Positions 1-9,055 of a stretch of DNA of 41,328 nt are shown here, piece by piece (positions within the stretch are counted from its first letter, which is position 1; the number at the start of each line of letters is the position of its first letter). Origin of the DNA: an uncultured Gammaproteobacteria bacterium (GTDB lineage Bacteria > Pseudomonadota > Gammaproteobacteria > Pseudomonadales > Pseudohongiellaceae). Under the pieces are notes generated by a model. That model searched no databases, was not told the DNA's origin, and saw nothing but the letters and a program-made list of their open reading frames with translations. The stretch is from the NCBI GenBank assembly GCA_913031035.1, contig CAJWGN010000015.1, positions 1 to 41,328 of the forward strand. The letters run 5' to 3'. The translations under genes and the position numbers were made by a program.

Positions 1-48
1 GGGGTCAAGAATTAGTGGGGTCAAGAATTAGTGGGGTCAAGAATTAGT
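1..48. repeat. 16-bp tandem repeat, three perfect copies
   Basis: The unit GGGGTCAAGAATTAGT occurs three times head to tail (1-16, 17-32, 33-48), with no mismatches, and may continue beyond the left edge. It runs directly into the palindrome at 49-92, which starts with the same GGGGTCA. A single diverged copy of the unit lies at 7420-7435. The array probably arose by slippage at the edge of the palindromic element. Confidence 0.95.
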
Positions 49-92
49 GGGGTCAGAGTAAAAATACAGCACTGTATTTTTACTCTGACCCC
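49..92. repeat. Perfect REP-like palindrome, family A
   Basis: Two 21-bp arms (49-69 and 72-92) are exact reverse complements separated by only CA. The left arm begins GGGGTCAGAGTAAAAATACA. Diverged or half copies recur at about ten places in the window, nearly always between genes. It lies 40 bp beyond the 3' end of the minus-strand dehydrogenase, so it could act as its terminator. The compact dispersed palindrome resembles REP elements mobilised by Y1 (RAYT) transposases; none is encoded in this window. Confidence 0.9.
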
Positions 93-132
93 ACTGCGGG
101 CCGATTATTTCAGTTGTCATGTTCACGTTTAT

Positions 133-1254
133 TTACGGATTAGGTACAACCCTTAGCAATTTGCCGTTATCACTATCGGTCAAAATATACAGAAAGCCAT
201 CGGGACCAACACGTATATCGCGGATGCGTGCGGCGATCTCGGTAAAAATTGGCTCCTCGCTTACTCCCTTGCCCGCCTCTAGCTTAATGTGCCTAACCTC
301 CTGATCGACCAATGCACCGACAAAAAGATCTCCTTGCCAATGGGGAAATGCAGCACCGTCATAGATAGCTAAGCCAGATGGCGCAATACTAGGCACCCAA
401 TAAGTTAAGGGCTCTACAATCCCTGGGGCTGATTGCAAAGGCGAGACATAAGCACCGGAATAATTAATGCCTTTGGTGACGGCGGGCCATCCATAATTAC
501 GGGCAGGCAATACTGCGTTTAACTCATCCCCACCTTGGGCGCCATGTTCGTGCATGTAAACGATGCCTGTAGTGTCATCTAACACTAATCCTTGTGGGCT
601 TCGATGACCATAGGACCAAACTTTAGCGTTGCCCTGGCTGCCATCTGCATAGGGATTATCAGCGGGGACACTGCCATCTTTATTGATGCGAATGATTTTC
701 CCTAACAGACTAAACTTATCCTGTGCAGCCTCGCGATACTCGAAGCCATCACCGGTCGTCATCATTAAGGTTCCGTCGGCTAAGAAAATCATCTTACCGC
801 CGTAGTGAACCGGAGTGTCTTTTAGAGGAGAGACAGTAAATAGGGTCTGGACATCTTCAACTGACGTTTCCCCCAATGTACCTTTAACAATGCGGGTGCC
901 GTTTTCAGTAGCCGTGCCGTGGGCAAAAGAGAGGTAGACGGTCTTATTCGATGCAAAGTCAGGGTCGAGCATAATGTCGAAGTAGCCGCCCTGACTGGCT
1001 ACGTAGGTATCCGGCAAGCCAGTTAATGGCTCACTCACCCCGCCTGCTGGGCTAATGCGACGAACCTCACCAACTCTTAAAGCCACCAAATAGTCTCCGC
1101 TGGGGAGGAAGGCTATGGACCAAGGATAGTCAAGCCCCTCGGCAACGGTTTCAATTTTGTAACCGACATTTGACGCAGTGGCAGCATTTACTGCGCTAAT
1201 GGGCGCGAGAACCATCGCTAAGATCGCCCCAGCGGCCAACAGACTATTTCGCAT
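133..1254 (-). CDS. Secreted PQQ-dependent sugar dehydrogenase (glucose/sorbosone dehydrogenase family)
   Basis: 373 residues with a Sec signal peptide (basic start, hydrophobic core about residues 5-20, cut probably near AVNAA-TA). The mature part is the six-bladed propeller of the soluble aldose dehydrogenase (YliI/Asd) family: LDPDF, GGKMIF, LGKIIRIN, YGHRSPQGL, HEHGAQGGDELN, NYGWP, PSIAPSGL and a final RIRDIRVGPDGFLY are present in the family order. Members use PQQ and calcium in the periplasm to oxidise aldose sugars to lactones. Substrate cannot be read from sequence, and no PQQ synthesis genes are in the window. The ATG at 1254 is preceded by an AGGG-type ribosome site. It diverges from the membrane protein at 1319 across 64 bp that must hold both promoters. 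The 3' end faces the palindrome at 49-92. Confidence 0.9.
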   Translation of the reverse strand: MRNSLLAAGAILAMVLAPISAVNAATASNVGYKIETVAEGLDYPWSIAFLPSGDYLVALRVGEVRRISPAGGVSEPLTGLPDTYVASQGGYFDIMLDPDFASNKTVYLSFAHGTATENGTRIVKGTLGETSVEDVQTLFTVSPLKDTPVHYGGKMIFLADGTLMMTTGDGFEYREAAQDKFSLLGKIIRINKDGSVPADNPYADGSQGNAKVWSYGHRSPQGLVLDDTTGIVYMHEHGAQGGDELNAVLPARNYGWPAVTKGINYSGAYVSPLQSAPGIVEPLTYWVPSIAPSGLAIYDGAAFPHWQGDLFVGALVDQEVRHIKLEAGKGVSEEPIFTEIAARIRDIRVGPDGFLYILTDSDNGKLLRVVPNP

Positions 1255-1318
1255 AACCCTTTCACTCCCAACAAATTCAGTCCATCATAGCAAACACAGA
1301 CCAATCTGGGGTTTTTAA

Positions 1319-1771
1319 ATGCACAATACAATAGTCAGAAACGTGGGTAGCTTTTTTGTAGCGGTTATCGCGGCTTATATCCTTGGCGCGATTTTTATCA
1401 GTCAAGGCAATATCGCAAGTATCGTCGCGATGGACTTCGACATCTCTGTAGCTCAAAGATTTGATGCCGCCCTACATGATGTGGCGCATATGACAAACAT
1501 TTATCTGCCGGTGATCGCCGTGAGTTATTTAATTGCTATGCCGGTTGCCTCACTTATCATTAAGTATGCTCCTCAGCGGCGTATGATCTTGTACGTATTG
1601 GCGGGCGCTGTAGGCTTGGTTACCATTCATTTAACAATGAAACTTCTTCTTGGTATCTCTGGTATTGCTCCCACTCGCACCGTTGTTGGATTGCTTGCGC
1701 AGGCAGTTGCCGGTGGAGTGGGTGGCTATCTATTTCATGTGATCTCTTTGAAGCGTACCGTTTCAAGTTAG
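1319..1771 (+). CDS. Four-helix integral membrane protein, function unknown
   Basis: 150 residues, almost entirely membrane: predicted helices at about residues 8-28, 60-82, 88-110 and 120-142, with a soluble loop of about 30 residues (rich in D and H, including HDVAHM) between helices 1 and 2. Short basic segments (YAPQRR after helix 2, KRT at the C terminus) suggest that those ends are cytoplasmic. I do not recognise a named family or any catalytic motif. It is transcribed divergently from the sugar dehydrogenase 64 bp away, which may mean shared control but does not give a function. A G-rich stretch (CTGGGG) about 8 bases before the ATG is the only ribosome-site candidate. The composition looks like a genuine membrane gene rather than a chance frame. 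Confidence 0.75.
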   Translation: MHNTIVRNVGSFFVAVIAAYILGAIFISQGNIASIVAMDFDISVAQRFDAALHDVAHMTNIYLPVIAVSYLIAMPVASLIIKYAPQRRMILYVLAGAVGLVTIHLTMKLLLGISGIAPTRTVVGLLAQAVAGGVGGYLFHVISLKRTVSS

Positions 1772-2850
1772 CGACTTTTGGCTGGCTCTTGATCAAGGCG
1801 TGCTGTTCTTATGTGCGTCGAGTAATGGGCTATTGCCTCGCGGTGACTTCTCCCAGCACTGGAAGAAAATCCAGGAGAAAAACCACTAACCAATAATTTC
1901 TTGGCCTTCAGAAAAGGAAGTCAATAGCCTCATCGCTTTGCCACATGTTTCATGCCGCCGTCGGTTCAAAACAAGACGTTTGTAACGAGTCTCTGCTTGA
2001 AAGATTAATCACCTGAGATTGGCATAGTCTTAGTTTATTTAGAAAGGCATGAAATACCGCCGTGCGCAGTCTCCGTGATTCTATAGCAGCGAACTTGGAC
2101 GAGATGGATAAGGAGCCTGAATACGCAATGGCGAAAATTACGAAGTTTGGCATAAAATAAGGGGCATTTACTGAAAAAGATGGTGAGGTGTTTATTTCGC
2201 ATTTCCAGCTCTATCATCTTGGACTTCAAATTGAAGATCACAGTAAAACATTGGTTACCCACCACTGGCAAAAAAAGATGTGGATCAAAGCCAAGTAGCT
2301 ATCCCTGATAATGGCGGCACTACATGAAGCGCGATCACTAGAGCACATCACTACAATATCGTCGATGAATCCTGATTTAGTTCATTATACGTTCAGCTCC
2401 TCAGCCGACGAGGGAGCAGCAGGGCTGGATTTTCACAGAATTTTGAGGGGGCTTTGAGAAAAGTTTTTAATTGGAGTCTCTCGTACCTTTCCTAAACTCT
2501 TGATGGAGTCGAAAAGTCGTCACAAGCTGATTTGACCGCTTTTTACTGTATTTTTGCTGTTTTTTTAAATTTATCCTACCGCTTTTCCTACAAAATTCTT
2601 GTAATGAGAGTAGCTACTTCTGCATTGCTCTATATTTCTCATGTGTTTGAAAAAAATGAATAAATTTTTTCGAATGATCTTTTTTCTGTCTGGAATTTAG
2701 TTGCGTTTCCTAATTCCGTAAGACATTCTATGGCACTATTTTAGTTAAAACACCTTTATAAACAGGTTTATTCTAATTTTTTTACCGCGATTGAGTATTG
2801 GCTACTATAATAGACTGTAAGGTCTATATATATCTTTGGAAGTTATTGAA
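1772..2850. other. Long intergenic stretch with a possible gene relic
   Basis: No intact gene is seen over almost 1.1 kb. Plus-strand frame 1 at 1897-2298 reads almost continuously but is cut by three stops (listed separately). From 2480 to 2835 the sequence is very AT-rich. A good -10 match TATAAT lies at 2806-2811 but has no convincing -35 at the right distance. ATAGAC (2810-2815) and GTCTAT (2822-2827) form a small inverted repeat just before the next gene, which could be an operator. Both are suggestions only. Confidence 0.5.
1897..2298 (+). pseudogene. Possible decayed gene, unrecognised
   Basis: One plus-strand frame reads protein-like text for about 130 codons, interrupted by stops near 2011, 2044 and 2155 and ending with TAG at 2296-2298. 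The last open part includes FISHFQLYHLGLQIED and THHWQKKMW, and the part before it RSLRDSIAANLDEMDKE. The run of moderately long open pieces in one frame suggests a gene killed by point mutations, but I recognise no family, and chance is a real alternative because each piece is under 50 codons. Confidence 0.25.
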
Positions 2851-5052
2851 GTGAGCAAAGAAGGAAGTGCAGACAATGGCAATCAGGCGCGAGAAGCGAA
2901 AGCTTATATCGCGGTTATTTTTGTATTCGATGAAAAAACCAATATCTTATGTGCAGACCTAACTGAGGCAGCATCGCCCACTGATAATTCTCTCCAAGCC
3001 TTGCAAGAAAGCCTGAGTAAAGAAGGCTATTCCGGCTTTCTCTACAAACCAGAAATAATTGAATATTTAGCTCAGAAAGCGAGTGAGGGAGAGACTGGCA
3101 GTTTCGACATAGCTGTAAGAAAGGAATATACCTCAGTTGAATTTGTGTTCGATGAAAACTCAAATCGATTGAGTGCACAATTTTCTGTTAGCTATGAAGA
3201 GATTAGACTAAACCATGGAATCGTTCAGGATATATTGAAAGAAAAAGGGTTTGATACCCTTACTTTTCATCCGGGGGCTTTACAAAAAGCAATTCTTAAT
3301 GCGTCAAAAAACGTCCGTCAAGAACTTGAAATAGCGTTTCGGAAAGTTTATAGCGATGTCTTATTTCATTTTGACGAGGCTGAAAACCTGCTTCGGGCGA
3401 CCCTCATTAACACCTTTGCAGATCCTCAGATCACGCTCAGGTCACTGCATGAGGACATCAAATCTAAAGGATTTGATTGTTTCTTTTTTAAAGAGGGGAT
3501 TCTGGAAAGCTTGCTGCCAAAAATTCAAAAGGCAGAAGAGGACGAAATCACCATCGCAGAGAAGAAAGATGCACAGGTTTCAGTTGAATTATCTCGTGAT
3601 AAAATGGAGGCCACTGTTAGTACCGTTTCAGCTTTCGGTGGAGTCGAGCTAAGTGCCGATTTAATTAATCATGCGGTTAAAAGTAGCGGTGTAGAGTTAA
3701 GTCTTTGCGATCAAGCTGTTTTGCTTGATGTGAGTATGCAGTTGAGCGTATCAAAGACACCATTTGCTAGAGGTCTAAAATACATACCCGGTGAGGACTG
3801 TAGATTCGAGGCTGTTATTGGAGAAATCAACGAAAAAGATAGGACAGTGGACGATCACGAGGTGGTTAATCATTTAGATGGTCACGATTTTGTGATGGTT
3901 GAAATAGGCACTCCCCTAATGGAAAAAATCCCAGCTACTCTTGGTACCGACGGCTGTAATGTTCTAGGTGAAGAAATTATCGCTACACCAGGCGAGGATT
4001 TCGATTTTGATCCTGATCTAAGCGGTGCAGTCGTTGACCCTACGAATAGCAATATGCTGCTGGCAGAATGTAAAGGGCATCCTGTTATTTGTGCAAGAAG
4101 TGTTTGGGTCGGATCGCTTCTAAGGCTGGATAATGTAGATATTAAATCTGGTAATGTTAATTTTGACGGCTCGGTACACGTAGAGGGTGAGGTCATGGCG
4201 GGTTTTACTGTGGAGGTAACTGGAGACGTGACGGTTAGAGGTATGATTGAGAATGCGACAGTTACTGCCGGCAACGACATTACAGTTGGAGGTGGTGTGA
4301 TCGGCCGGGATCCTGGCACAGAGAAATCTATAAAAAGTGATCAAAATAGCGTGCAAGGCACCGAGGGGTTTGATGTTGATGAAAAACACTCAGAAAAAAA
4401 GGCTCCCCAGGAAAATCTTCGAGCCAGATTACAAGCTGGCGGCGGCATAGATGTTGGGTTCATGAGTATGGTCAACGCTAAGGCAGGCGGTGACATTGTT
4501 GTTAAAGAATATGTCATGCATTCGTATTTGGAGTCGGGTAATCAGATAATGCTAGGACAGGCTGGTGGCAAAGGCAGGTTGATAGGAGGCAAGTGCTTCG
4601 CAGCAGAAGGTGTTCTTGCGAACGAATATGGAACTGATGCCAATGTGAAAACTTTAGTTTCAGCGGGTACGAAGGTAAGTCGCACTGATGAGCTTAAAGT
4701 GCTTGCGGAAAACATGGATAAAAGAACTGAAGAAGTCCTCAATCTTTCGAAAATCATCGCCAAGATGCGCTCTGATACGGGGTCTGACCCCGCGGTAGAG
4801 GTGCAGCAGAAGATGGACACTATTATTAATACCGTAGATGACTTGCGTGAACAAATTGGCGTGCAAGCAAAGGAAGCTGAAGAGATTTCAAAGCTAATCA
4901 GTGACAGTCCCAACATCATTATATCTAGCAGGAAACAGATATTTCCTAATGTAGAGTTCTGTATAAACGGCGTTAATCTCAAATTCGATCAGCTAGCTGA
5001 TTCAGGTGCCTATCATGAATCGAAGAGTGAAGTTATTAAGCTAAAGGCCTGA
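2851..5052 (+). CDS. FapA/DUF342 family protein with tandemly repeated N-terminal modules
   Basis: 733 residues if started at GTG 2851, which has a GGAAG ribosome site 8 bases upstream; a TTG at 2836 gives five more residues but lacks such a site. The C-terminal half (about residues 330-610) is the DUF342/FapA beta-helix core: stacked short repeats with many glycines such as VHVEGEVMAGFTVEVTGDVT and ITVGGGVIG. A probable coiled coil follows at about 635-700. The N-terminal part holds three clear copies of a 70-75 residue module (about 19-88, 93-162, 167-237), each opening with a VxFxFDExxNxLxA-like strand; a looser fourth (241-298) leads into the core. FapA-type proteins are polymer-like cell-envelope or flagellum-associated factors, and some are linked to c-di-GMP output. 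No flagellar or envelope gene is nearby, so the role is open. An exact GGGGTCTGACCCC palindrome lies in the frame at 4779-4791. Confidence 0.8.
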   Translation: MSKEGSADNGNQAREAKAYIAVIFVFDEKTNILCADLTEAASPTDNSLQALQESLSKEGYSGFLYKPEIIEYLAQKASEGETGSFDIAVRKEYTSVEFVFDENSNRLSAQFSVSYEEIRLNHGIVQDILKEKGFDTLTFHPGALQKAILNASKNVRQELEIAFRKVYSDVLFHFDEAENLLRATLINTFADPQITLRSLHEDIKSKGFDCFFFKEGILESLLPKIQKAEEDEITIAEKKDAQVSVELSRDKMEATVSTVSAFGGVELSADLINHAVKSSGVELSLCDQAVLLDVSMQLSVSKTPFARGLKYIPGEDCRFEAVIGEINEKDRTVDDHEVVNHLDGHDFVMVEIGTPLMEKIPATLGTDGCNVLGEEIIATPGEDFDFDPDLSGAVVDPTNSNMLLAECKGHPVICARSVWVGSLLRLDNVDIKSGNVNFDGSVHVEGEVMAGFTVEVTGDVTVRGMIENATVTAGNDITVGGGVIGRDPGTEKSIKSDQNSVQGTEGFDVDEKHSEKKAPQENLRARLQAGGGIDVGFMSMVNAKAGGDIVVKEYVMHSYLESGNQIMLGQAGGKGRLIGGKCFAAEGVLANEYGTDANVKTLVSAGTKVSRTDELKVLAENMDKRTEEVLNLSKIIAKMRSDTGSDPAVEVQQKMDTIINTVDDLREQIGVQAKEAEEISKLISDSPNIIISSRKQIFPNVEFCINGVNLKFDQLADSGAYHESKSEVIKLKA

Positions 5053-5726
5053 TGAATAATCTCGCAAGCCTTTTTTCAAAGGCCTCTGAGGATAAAACCT
5101 CCGGTCAAAGGTAATCTCAAACGGGAAAAATCTAAGGGCTAGAACATTAGGAATTCTGAGAAATCAAGAACTCAGAAAATTAAGAGCTTCAAGCAGAAGC
5201 GCCGCATTTTAGAGTAAGGAAAAAGTCAGATACCCCCAACGTATGACTCGCTTGTCAATTTAGGAGATATTTTGACGTCTGTGCGCTTGTGTTTCGCGCT
5301 CTGTTTCACTTCGCTGCACTACTAGAAAAAATGTTGCTGTGGCAGTTGCTCGGCCTACTTTTACGACATTGGTTGGTTAGAGATAGCGGATCACTCTGTT
5401 TGTTTTGATGAGTTAAAGGTAAAAACCTGAAGGCCGCCATTTAAAACGTTATCCAACTCGCTTTTTAGAGCGTGATCAATAAGTCTATTCGGTAGGTCAT
5501 CAAATTTTTTCTAAGTTTACTTATTAAACCTTTCTCTATTTATTCATTGAGGTGGGTGTTAAATTCTTAGACAGTTTGCCATAGCAAACGTGGGCACTAG
5601 AACAGAGTGAAGAACGGAAGTAGAAAAAGAAATGCCATAAAGAAGTGCCATAAAGAAGTGCTACAAAGAAATGGTATTAGATAAATCCTTTCACGGTTTC
5701 AAGCTGGAACTCATTCGCTATTGGGG
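5053..5726. other. Intergenic region without a recognisable gene
   Basis: GCCTTT (5068-5073) and AAAGGC (5078-5083) form a small hairpin right after the FapA-like gene but no T-run follows, so termination there is doubtful. No frame of useful length with coding character was found. The only other structure is the 13-bp tandem array at 5629-5680. Confidence 0.5.
5629..5680. repeat. Imperfect 13-bp tandem repeat, three to four copies
   Basis: GAAATGCCATAAA (5629-5641), GAAGTGCCATAAA (5642-5654) and GAAGTGCTACAAA (5655-5667) follow each other; the next 13 bases (GAAATGGTATTAG) are a worn fourth copy. It sits 50 bp before the inverted repeat at 5727. Like the arrays at 1-48 and 22507-22584, it is a short-unit array next to a palindromic element. 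Confidence 0.8.
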
Positions 5727-5775
5727 AGAGTTAAGAGAGACTAAAGCTATATTCCGCTGACTCTCTCTTAACTCT
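5727..5775. terminator. 14-bp inverted repeat between convergent genes (family C)
   Basis: AGAGTTAAGAGAGA (5727-5740) and TCTCTCTTAACTCT (5762-5775) are exact reverse complements with a 21-base loop. The element lies between the 3' ends of the FapA-like gene (+) and the esterase (-), where a bidirectional transcription stop would be useful. Related arms with TAAGAGAG recur at two other convergent junctions (22391-22445 and 29731-29785). No strong T-run follows, so factor-independent termination is a guess. Confidence 0.6.
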
Positions 5776-5833
5776 TGAATAACGATTATGGTGTGAGCTT
5801 CTAATCGTTTGAAGCAAGCTTGCGATCGACGCT

Positions 5834-7360
5834 CTATCTTTTTGCTGCTCTTATCGCTAGGTCATTCAGCACGTCAATATAATGAACCCTTGTTCCGAAG
5901 CCGCAATGCCCGTGATTGGGCAACCAATTGAACTGTGTATTTGATGCCGGTGCTTCCATGACATTGAGGGTCTCTTCAAGGAAACGAAGGCCGTTGGTGA
6001 GGTAGTAGTTATCCATGTCTCCCATCCAAAATTTCAGCTTGCCAGTGAGATCTGATCCTATGCTAGACCAGTTTTCCCTGACGTAGAAGTCTAAATCCCA
6101 CGGCAGCCAAGAAGCTACTACCGCTGGGTTTATCTCGCCAGTCTGCTGATTCCAGATTGGTATTGGATTTCCTTGGTCATCAGGTTGGCCGTATACAGCG
6201 TTCCAAGCGCCCCATTGCTTACCTGACGTTACGTAGCTACCTCCACTTCCCATTGCGGCCTCCATCCGGACTTCATCGGCAATACTAAATCTCGGATCGC
6301 CGTTGGTACTGCGCGCACTAGGACGAGTCATACCGCTAGCGCTCAAAAAAGCGTTGTCATCTTCATAGAGGTTCACCAATTGGAAGGCGCGAAAGCTTGG
6401 TGAGTCCGGGCTCAAAGAATAGGCGCCATTAAAATAGTCGGGATAAAGAATTTGCAGTGCCATAGATACCCAACCTCCGGTAGAGCAGCCAGTGACAAAA
6501 CGACTAGTAGGGACGTCATCAATTGGAAAATGTTCTGCGAGGTAAGGAAAAAGTTCGAAGAAATTTGCATTGGCGTATGGCCCAGAAACGGCACTGTTCA
6601 TCTGATAGGAATCACCGTATGGGGATTCTCCGTCTAGGAAAACGATCACGGCTGGTGGGGTGGACGCATCCTCCCAATAGTCCATAAATTCGCTGTCATC
6701 GAGTAGCCTCTGGCTGCGAGTGAAACGGCCGTTCAACCCAGCAACCTGATACAGGACCGGATAGCGCTCGTTGGAACCCTCAGCGTGATTTGGTGGTAAT
6801 AAAACCGATGCCCGCAAATAGATATCTTTTCCGTAGAATTCTGAAAGCAAATCAGATTTGATCCGGACATACTTTAGAATCGCTGTATCGTTCGGCAGCG
6901 TTTCATCCTCGACATTTTCCGTCAAGCTTAAATTCAGGGAGCTGGGGTTGGTGCTAATCTGGAGTGTCTGGGTCAGTGAGTAATAATTGCCGGGGGAGTT
7001 TAGATCAGACAGCACGTTATTTTGGTCAAGAAGTGCTTGCACCTGCCACTCACCTTGTTCTAGTTGCGAGATTGATTGCAATGGAAAGCCGGCGCTGGGC
7101 TCAAACTCGATGGCCTCTCCGCTCCAGTTATTAACATCAACTGCAAAAAACGGTGATGCATCGGCTGGGGCCACTTCATCACCAATACTGAGTCTGGGAT
7201 CCTTCTGAGTGTTTTTAGTAAAAACAACAAACAGTCTACCCGAATAAGCAGATTCGGTGTTTGGTAGTGAGATTGTGATGTCTTCAATTTTTGCTTGAAG
7301 AGCCTGAAAGGGCAGCGAAACTATACAAGAAATGCCAGCCGCTATTACCGGTAAACGCAT
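5834..7360 (-). CDS. Secreted putative esterase, alpha/beta hydrolase (esterase D-like)
   Basis: 508 residues with a Sec signal peptide (hydrophobic about residues 4-20, cut near LQA-K). An N-terminal domain of about 150 residues is beta-rich and may be an accessory domain. The catalytic domain starts with a typical strand, YPVLYQVAGLNG, near residue 200. The nucleophile motif is GCSTGG with Ser293; candidate acid and base are the Asp in GDMDNYY and the histidines of PNHGHCGFG (483/485), which are in the right order for the esterase D/putative esterase family. The length is well above simple esterases because of the N-terminal domain and long insertions between nucleophile and acid. The substrate is unknown; hydrolysis of carboxylic esters in the periplasm or outside the cell is the likely role. 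CGGAG stands 8 bases before the ATG. The gene stands alone and converges on the FapA-like gene. Confidence 0.8.
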   Translation of the reverse strand: MRLPVIAAGISCIVSLPFQALQAKIEDITISLPNTESAYSGRLFVVFTKNTQKDPRLSIGDEVAPADASPFFAVDVNNWSGEAIEFEPSAGFPLQSISQLEQGEWQVQALLDQNNVLSDLNSPGNYYSLTQTLQISTNPSSLNLSLTENVEDETLPNDTAILKYVRIKSDLLSEFYGKDIYLRASVLLPPNHAEGSNERYPVLYQVAGLNGRFTRSQRLLDDSEFMDYWEDASTPPAVIVFLDGESPYGDSYQMNSAVSGPYANANFFELFPYLAEHFPIDDVPTSRFVTGCSTGGWVSMALQILYPDYFNGAYSLSPDSPSFRAFQLVNLYEDDNAFLSASGMTRPSARSTNGDPRFSIADEVRMEAAMGSGGSYVTSGKQWGAWNAVYGQPDDQGNPIPIWNQQTGEINPAVVASWLPWDLDFYVRENWSSIGSDLTGKLKFWMGDMDNYYLTNGLRFLEETLNVMEAPASNTQFNWLPNHGHCGFGTRVHYIDVLNDLAIRAAKR

Positions 7361-7878
7361 CTATAGACTCCGTTTTTTGAAATTAAATTTTAAATCATAA
7401 GAGTACGTTGATTTTTTGAGGGGTCAAGTCATTAGCTCCAAAATTCTCTAAGGCTTCAGTGGTTACAACTACGATCATGAACTAATTGCTCTCTAAACAG
7501 GACTGGAAATAGTGTCAGAACATAAATAGGGTCAGAGCAAAAATACAGTAGTTTGCTGACAGGTTAGATAGGGTCGGCCTAATAGTTCCACTAATAAGAA
7601 AACAACCGCTTAAGGATTCGAACCCAGCTTTAAGCAAGACCTTCTCCTAGCCGGTTCACTGCGCAATGGCAAAATAGTGAGAGCCTTGTGAATCCTATGA
7701 TAGCTGTCCCGCGGCGCAATCTGGGCTGAAAAGTATTGCTGCCGGTCTGAGGAAACATTGGGAGGCGGGCTATATAGTACCCCCTGTGCTGCTTAAGTAA
7801 TTTAGCTGAAAATTTTGAGTGCGACGCTAGGTAGTGGTAAAACGTAAGACTAGCATTACACAACTCAGGGATAAAATA
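7361..7878. other. Divergent intergenic region with two repeat remnants
   Basis: This region separates the divergent esterase and secreted-protein genes. GGGGTCAAGTCATTAG at 7420-7435 is a diverged single copy of the 16-bp unit from the left edge, and a family A half-element lies at 7529-7555. A short inverted repeat GCTTAA...TTAAGC spans 7608-7635. The remaining 240 bp show no recognisable gene or clear promoter. Confidence 0.5.
7529..7555. repeat. Family A half-element
   Basis: GGGTCAGAGCAAAAATACAG followed by TAGTTTG matches the left arm and loop of the palindrome at 15199-15262 with one substitution (GAGTAAA to GAGCAAA). No matching right arm follows, although GGGTCGG at about 7570 may be a trace of another copy. 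It lies in the promoter region shared by two divergent genes. Confidence 0.8.
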
Positions 7879-8865
7879 ATGGAAAAAACATTCCAACTAC
7901 CCATGTGGACGCTGCTACTGATGTTCCTGCTGCATCAGATAGCCTTAGGGCAAGCTTACGAGCCCCCCCGGACTGTGTACGGCAAGCCGGATCTACAGGG
8001 CACGTGGACCAACGCCTCAATAACAACGCTGGAGCGAAATGAACGCTATAGCGGGGCCATCCTCAGTGATGATGAGGTGATACGATCTACCAATGAGCAC
8101 CCGCAAAATGTACGTTTAGCGACGGACGACAACATGATTGCCGGTCAGCTCCCAGATGGCACCGACCTCTTAAAGGGCCGAGGTTACAATGCCTTCTGGA
8201 TAGATCCAGGCACCAAGTTTGGCACGATCAATGGCGAGCACCGCACCTCCTGGATAGTCGACCCAGCCGACGGGCGTATTCCCTATAATGCTGCCGGGCT
8301 TGCGCGCAAGGCGGCGTTGCGGGAGAAGAATTCCAATTTCGATGGCCCAGAGACGCGACCGCTAGCGGAGCGCTGCATTAGCACTGGTCTAAGAACGGGC
8401 CCTCCCATGATCAACGGCCTCTATAACAACAATTACGAATTCGTGCAGACGCAGAACTACATCCTATTGCGCACGGAAATGATCAGTCATGCGCGCATCA
8501 TTCCCATATCTTCCCAGCACAAGATGTCTGCTTTAGCGCTGATGTTCGGGGAATCGATAGCGCACTGGGATGACGACACACTCGTTGTAGAGACAACCAA
8601 TTTCAGTCCAATGCAAGAAGAGGTGGCAATAAGCCTCACAAGCGGAGGAAGTGTGATAGAGCGATTCACCCGAGTATCCGATGATCAGATTGTTTACGAG
8701 TTTACCGTTGACGATCCAACTTATTATTCCCAGGCCTGGCATGGAGAGTTAAGCTTTCTCTCGACATCGCACAAAGTTTTCGAATTCGCCTGCCACGAAG
8801 GGAATCATGCGATGAGCGGAATTTTGGCAGGAGCGCGACGAGCAGAACACGACGAACAGCGGTAG
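7879..8865 (+). CDS. Secreted conserved protein of unknown function (paralogue 1)
   Basis: I place the start at ATG 7879, with AGGG 8 bases upstream; a GTG at 7834 would add 15 residues before the signal peptide. The product has 328 residues, a Sec signal (hydrophobic about 8-24, ending LGQA-Y) and no further membrane segment. Landmarks are GKPDLQGTWTN, GYNAFWIDPG, RTSWIVDPADGRIPY, RPLAERC, ARIIPI, HWDDDTLVVETTNF and ACHEGNHAMSGILAGARR. The same landmarks occur in the same order in the minus-strand protein at 15304-16305, so the two are paralogues. I know this pattern from proteins usually annotated only as conserved hypothetical. The conserved Trp, Asp and His residues and the final CHEGN motif could bind a ligand or metal, which is speculation. 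Confidence 0.8.
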   Translation: MEKTFQLPMWTLLLMFLLHQIALGQAYEPPRTVYGKPDLQGTWTNASITTLERNERYSGAILSDDEVIRSTNEHPQNVRLATDDNMIAGQLPDGTDLLKGRGYNAFWIDPGTKFGTINGEHRTSWIVDPADGRIPYNAAGLARKAALREKNSNFDGPETRPLAERCISTGLRTGPPMINGLYNNNYEFVQTQNYILLRTEMISHARIIPISSQHKMSALALMFGESIAHWDDDTLVVETTNFSPMQEEVAISLTSGGSVIERFTRVSDDQIVYEFTVDDPTYYSQAWHGELSFLSTSHKVFEFACHEGNHAMSGILAGARRAEHDEQR

Positions 8866-9055
8866 TTGCTATAAGTCATGGCTTGGCAATTCACTTACCT
8901 TCAAAAAACAGGGTAGAGAGGTTACTAGTTCCGAAGCTGGAGCGTATTTTTGGTTTTTAGGCTCTCACTAATTTTTAAACTATTAGTGTTCTCAGATTTG
9001 AAAGAGAAGTAAGAATAAACTGTATTTTATTCTGTACCTTTTGTTTTTTAATAAT

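Noticed and set aside
2791-2811. TTGAGT and TATAAT as a sigma70 promoter
   Set aside because: The spacing is 9 bp instead of about 17, so only the -10 match is worth a mention.
7608-7635. GGATTCGAACCC resembles the T arm of a tRNA on the minus strand
   Set aside because: The surrounding bases do not form acceptor, D or anticodon arms; the piece is better explained by the short inverted repeat GCTTAA...TTAAGC.
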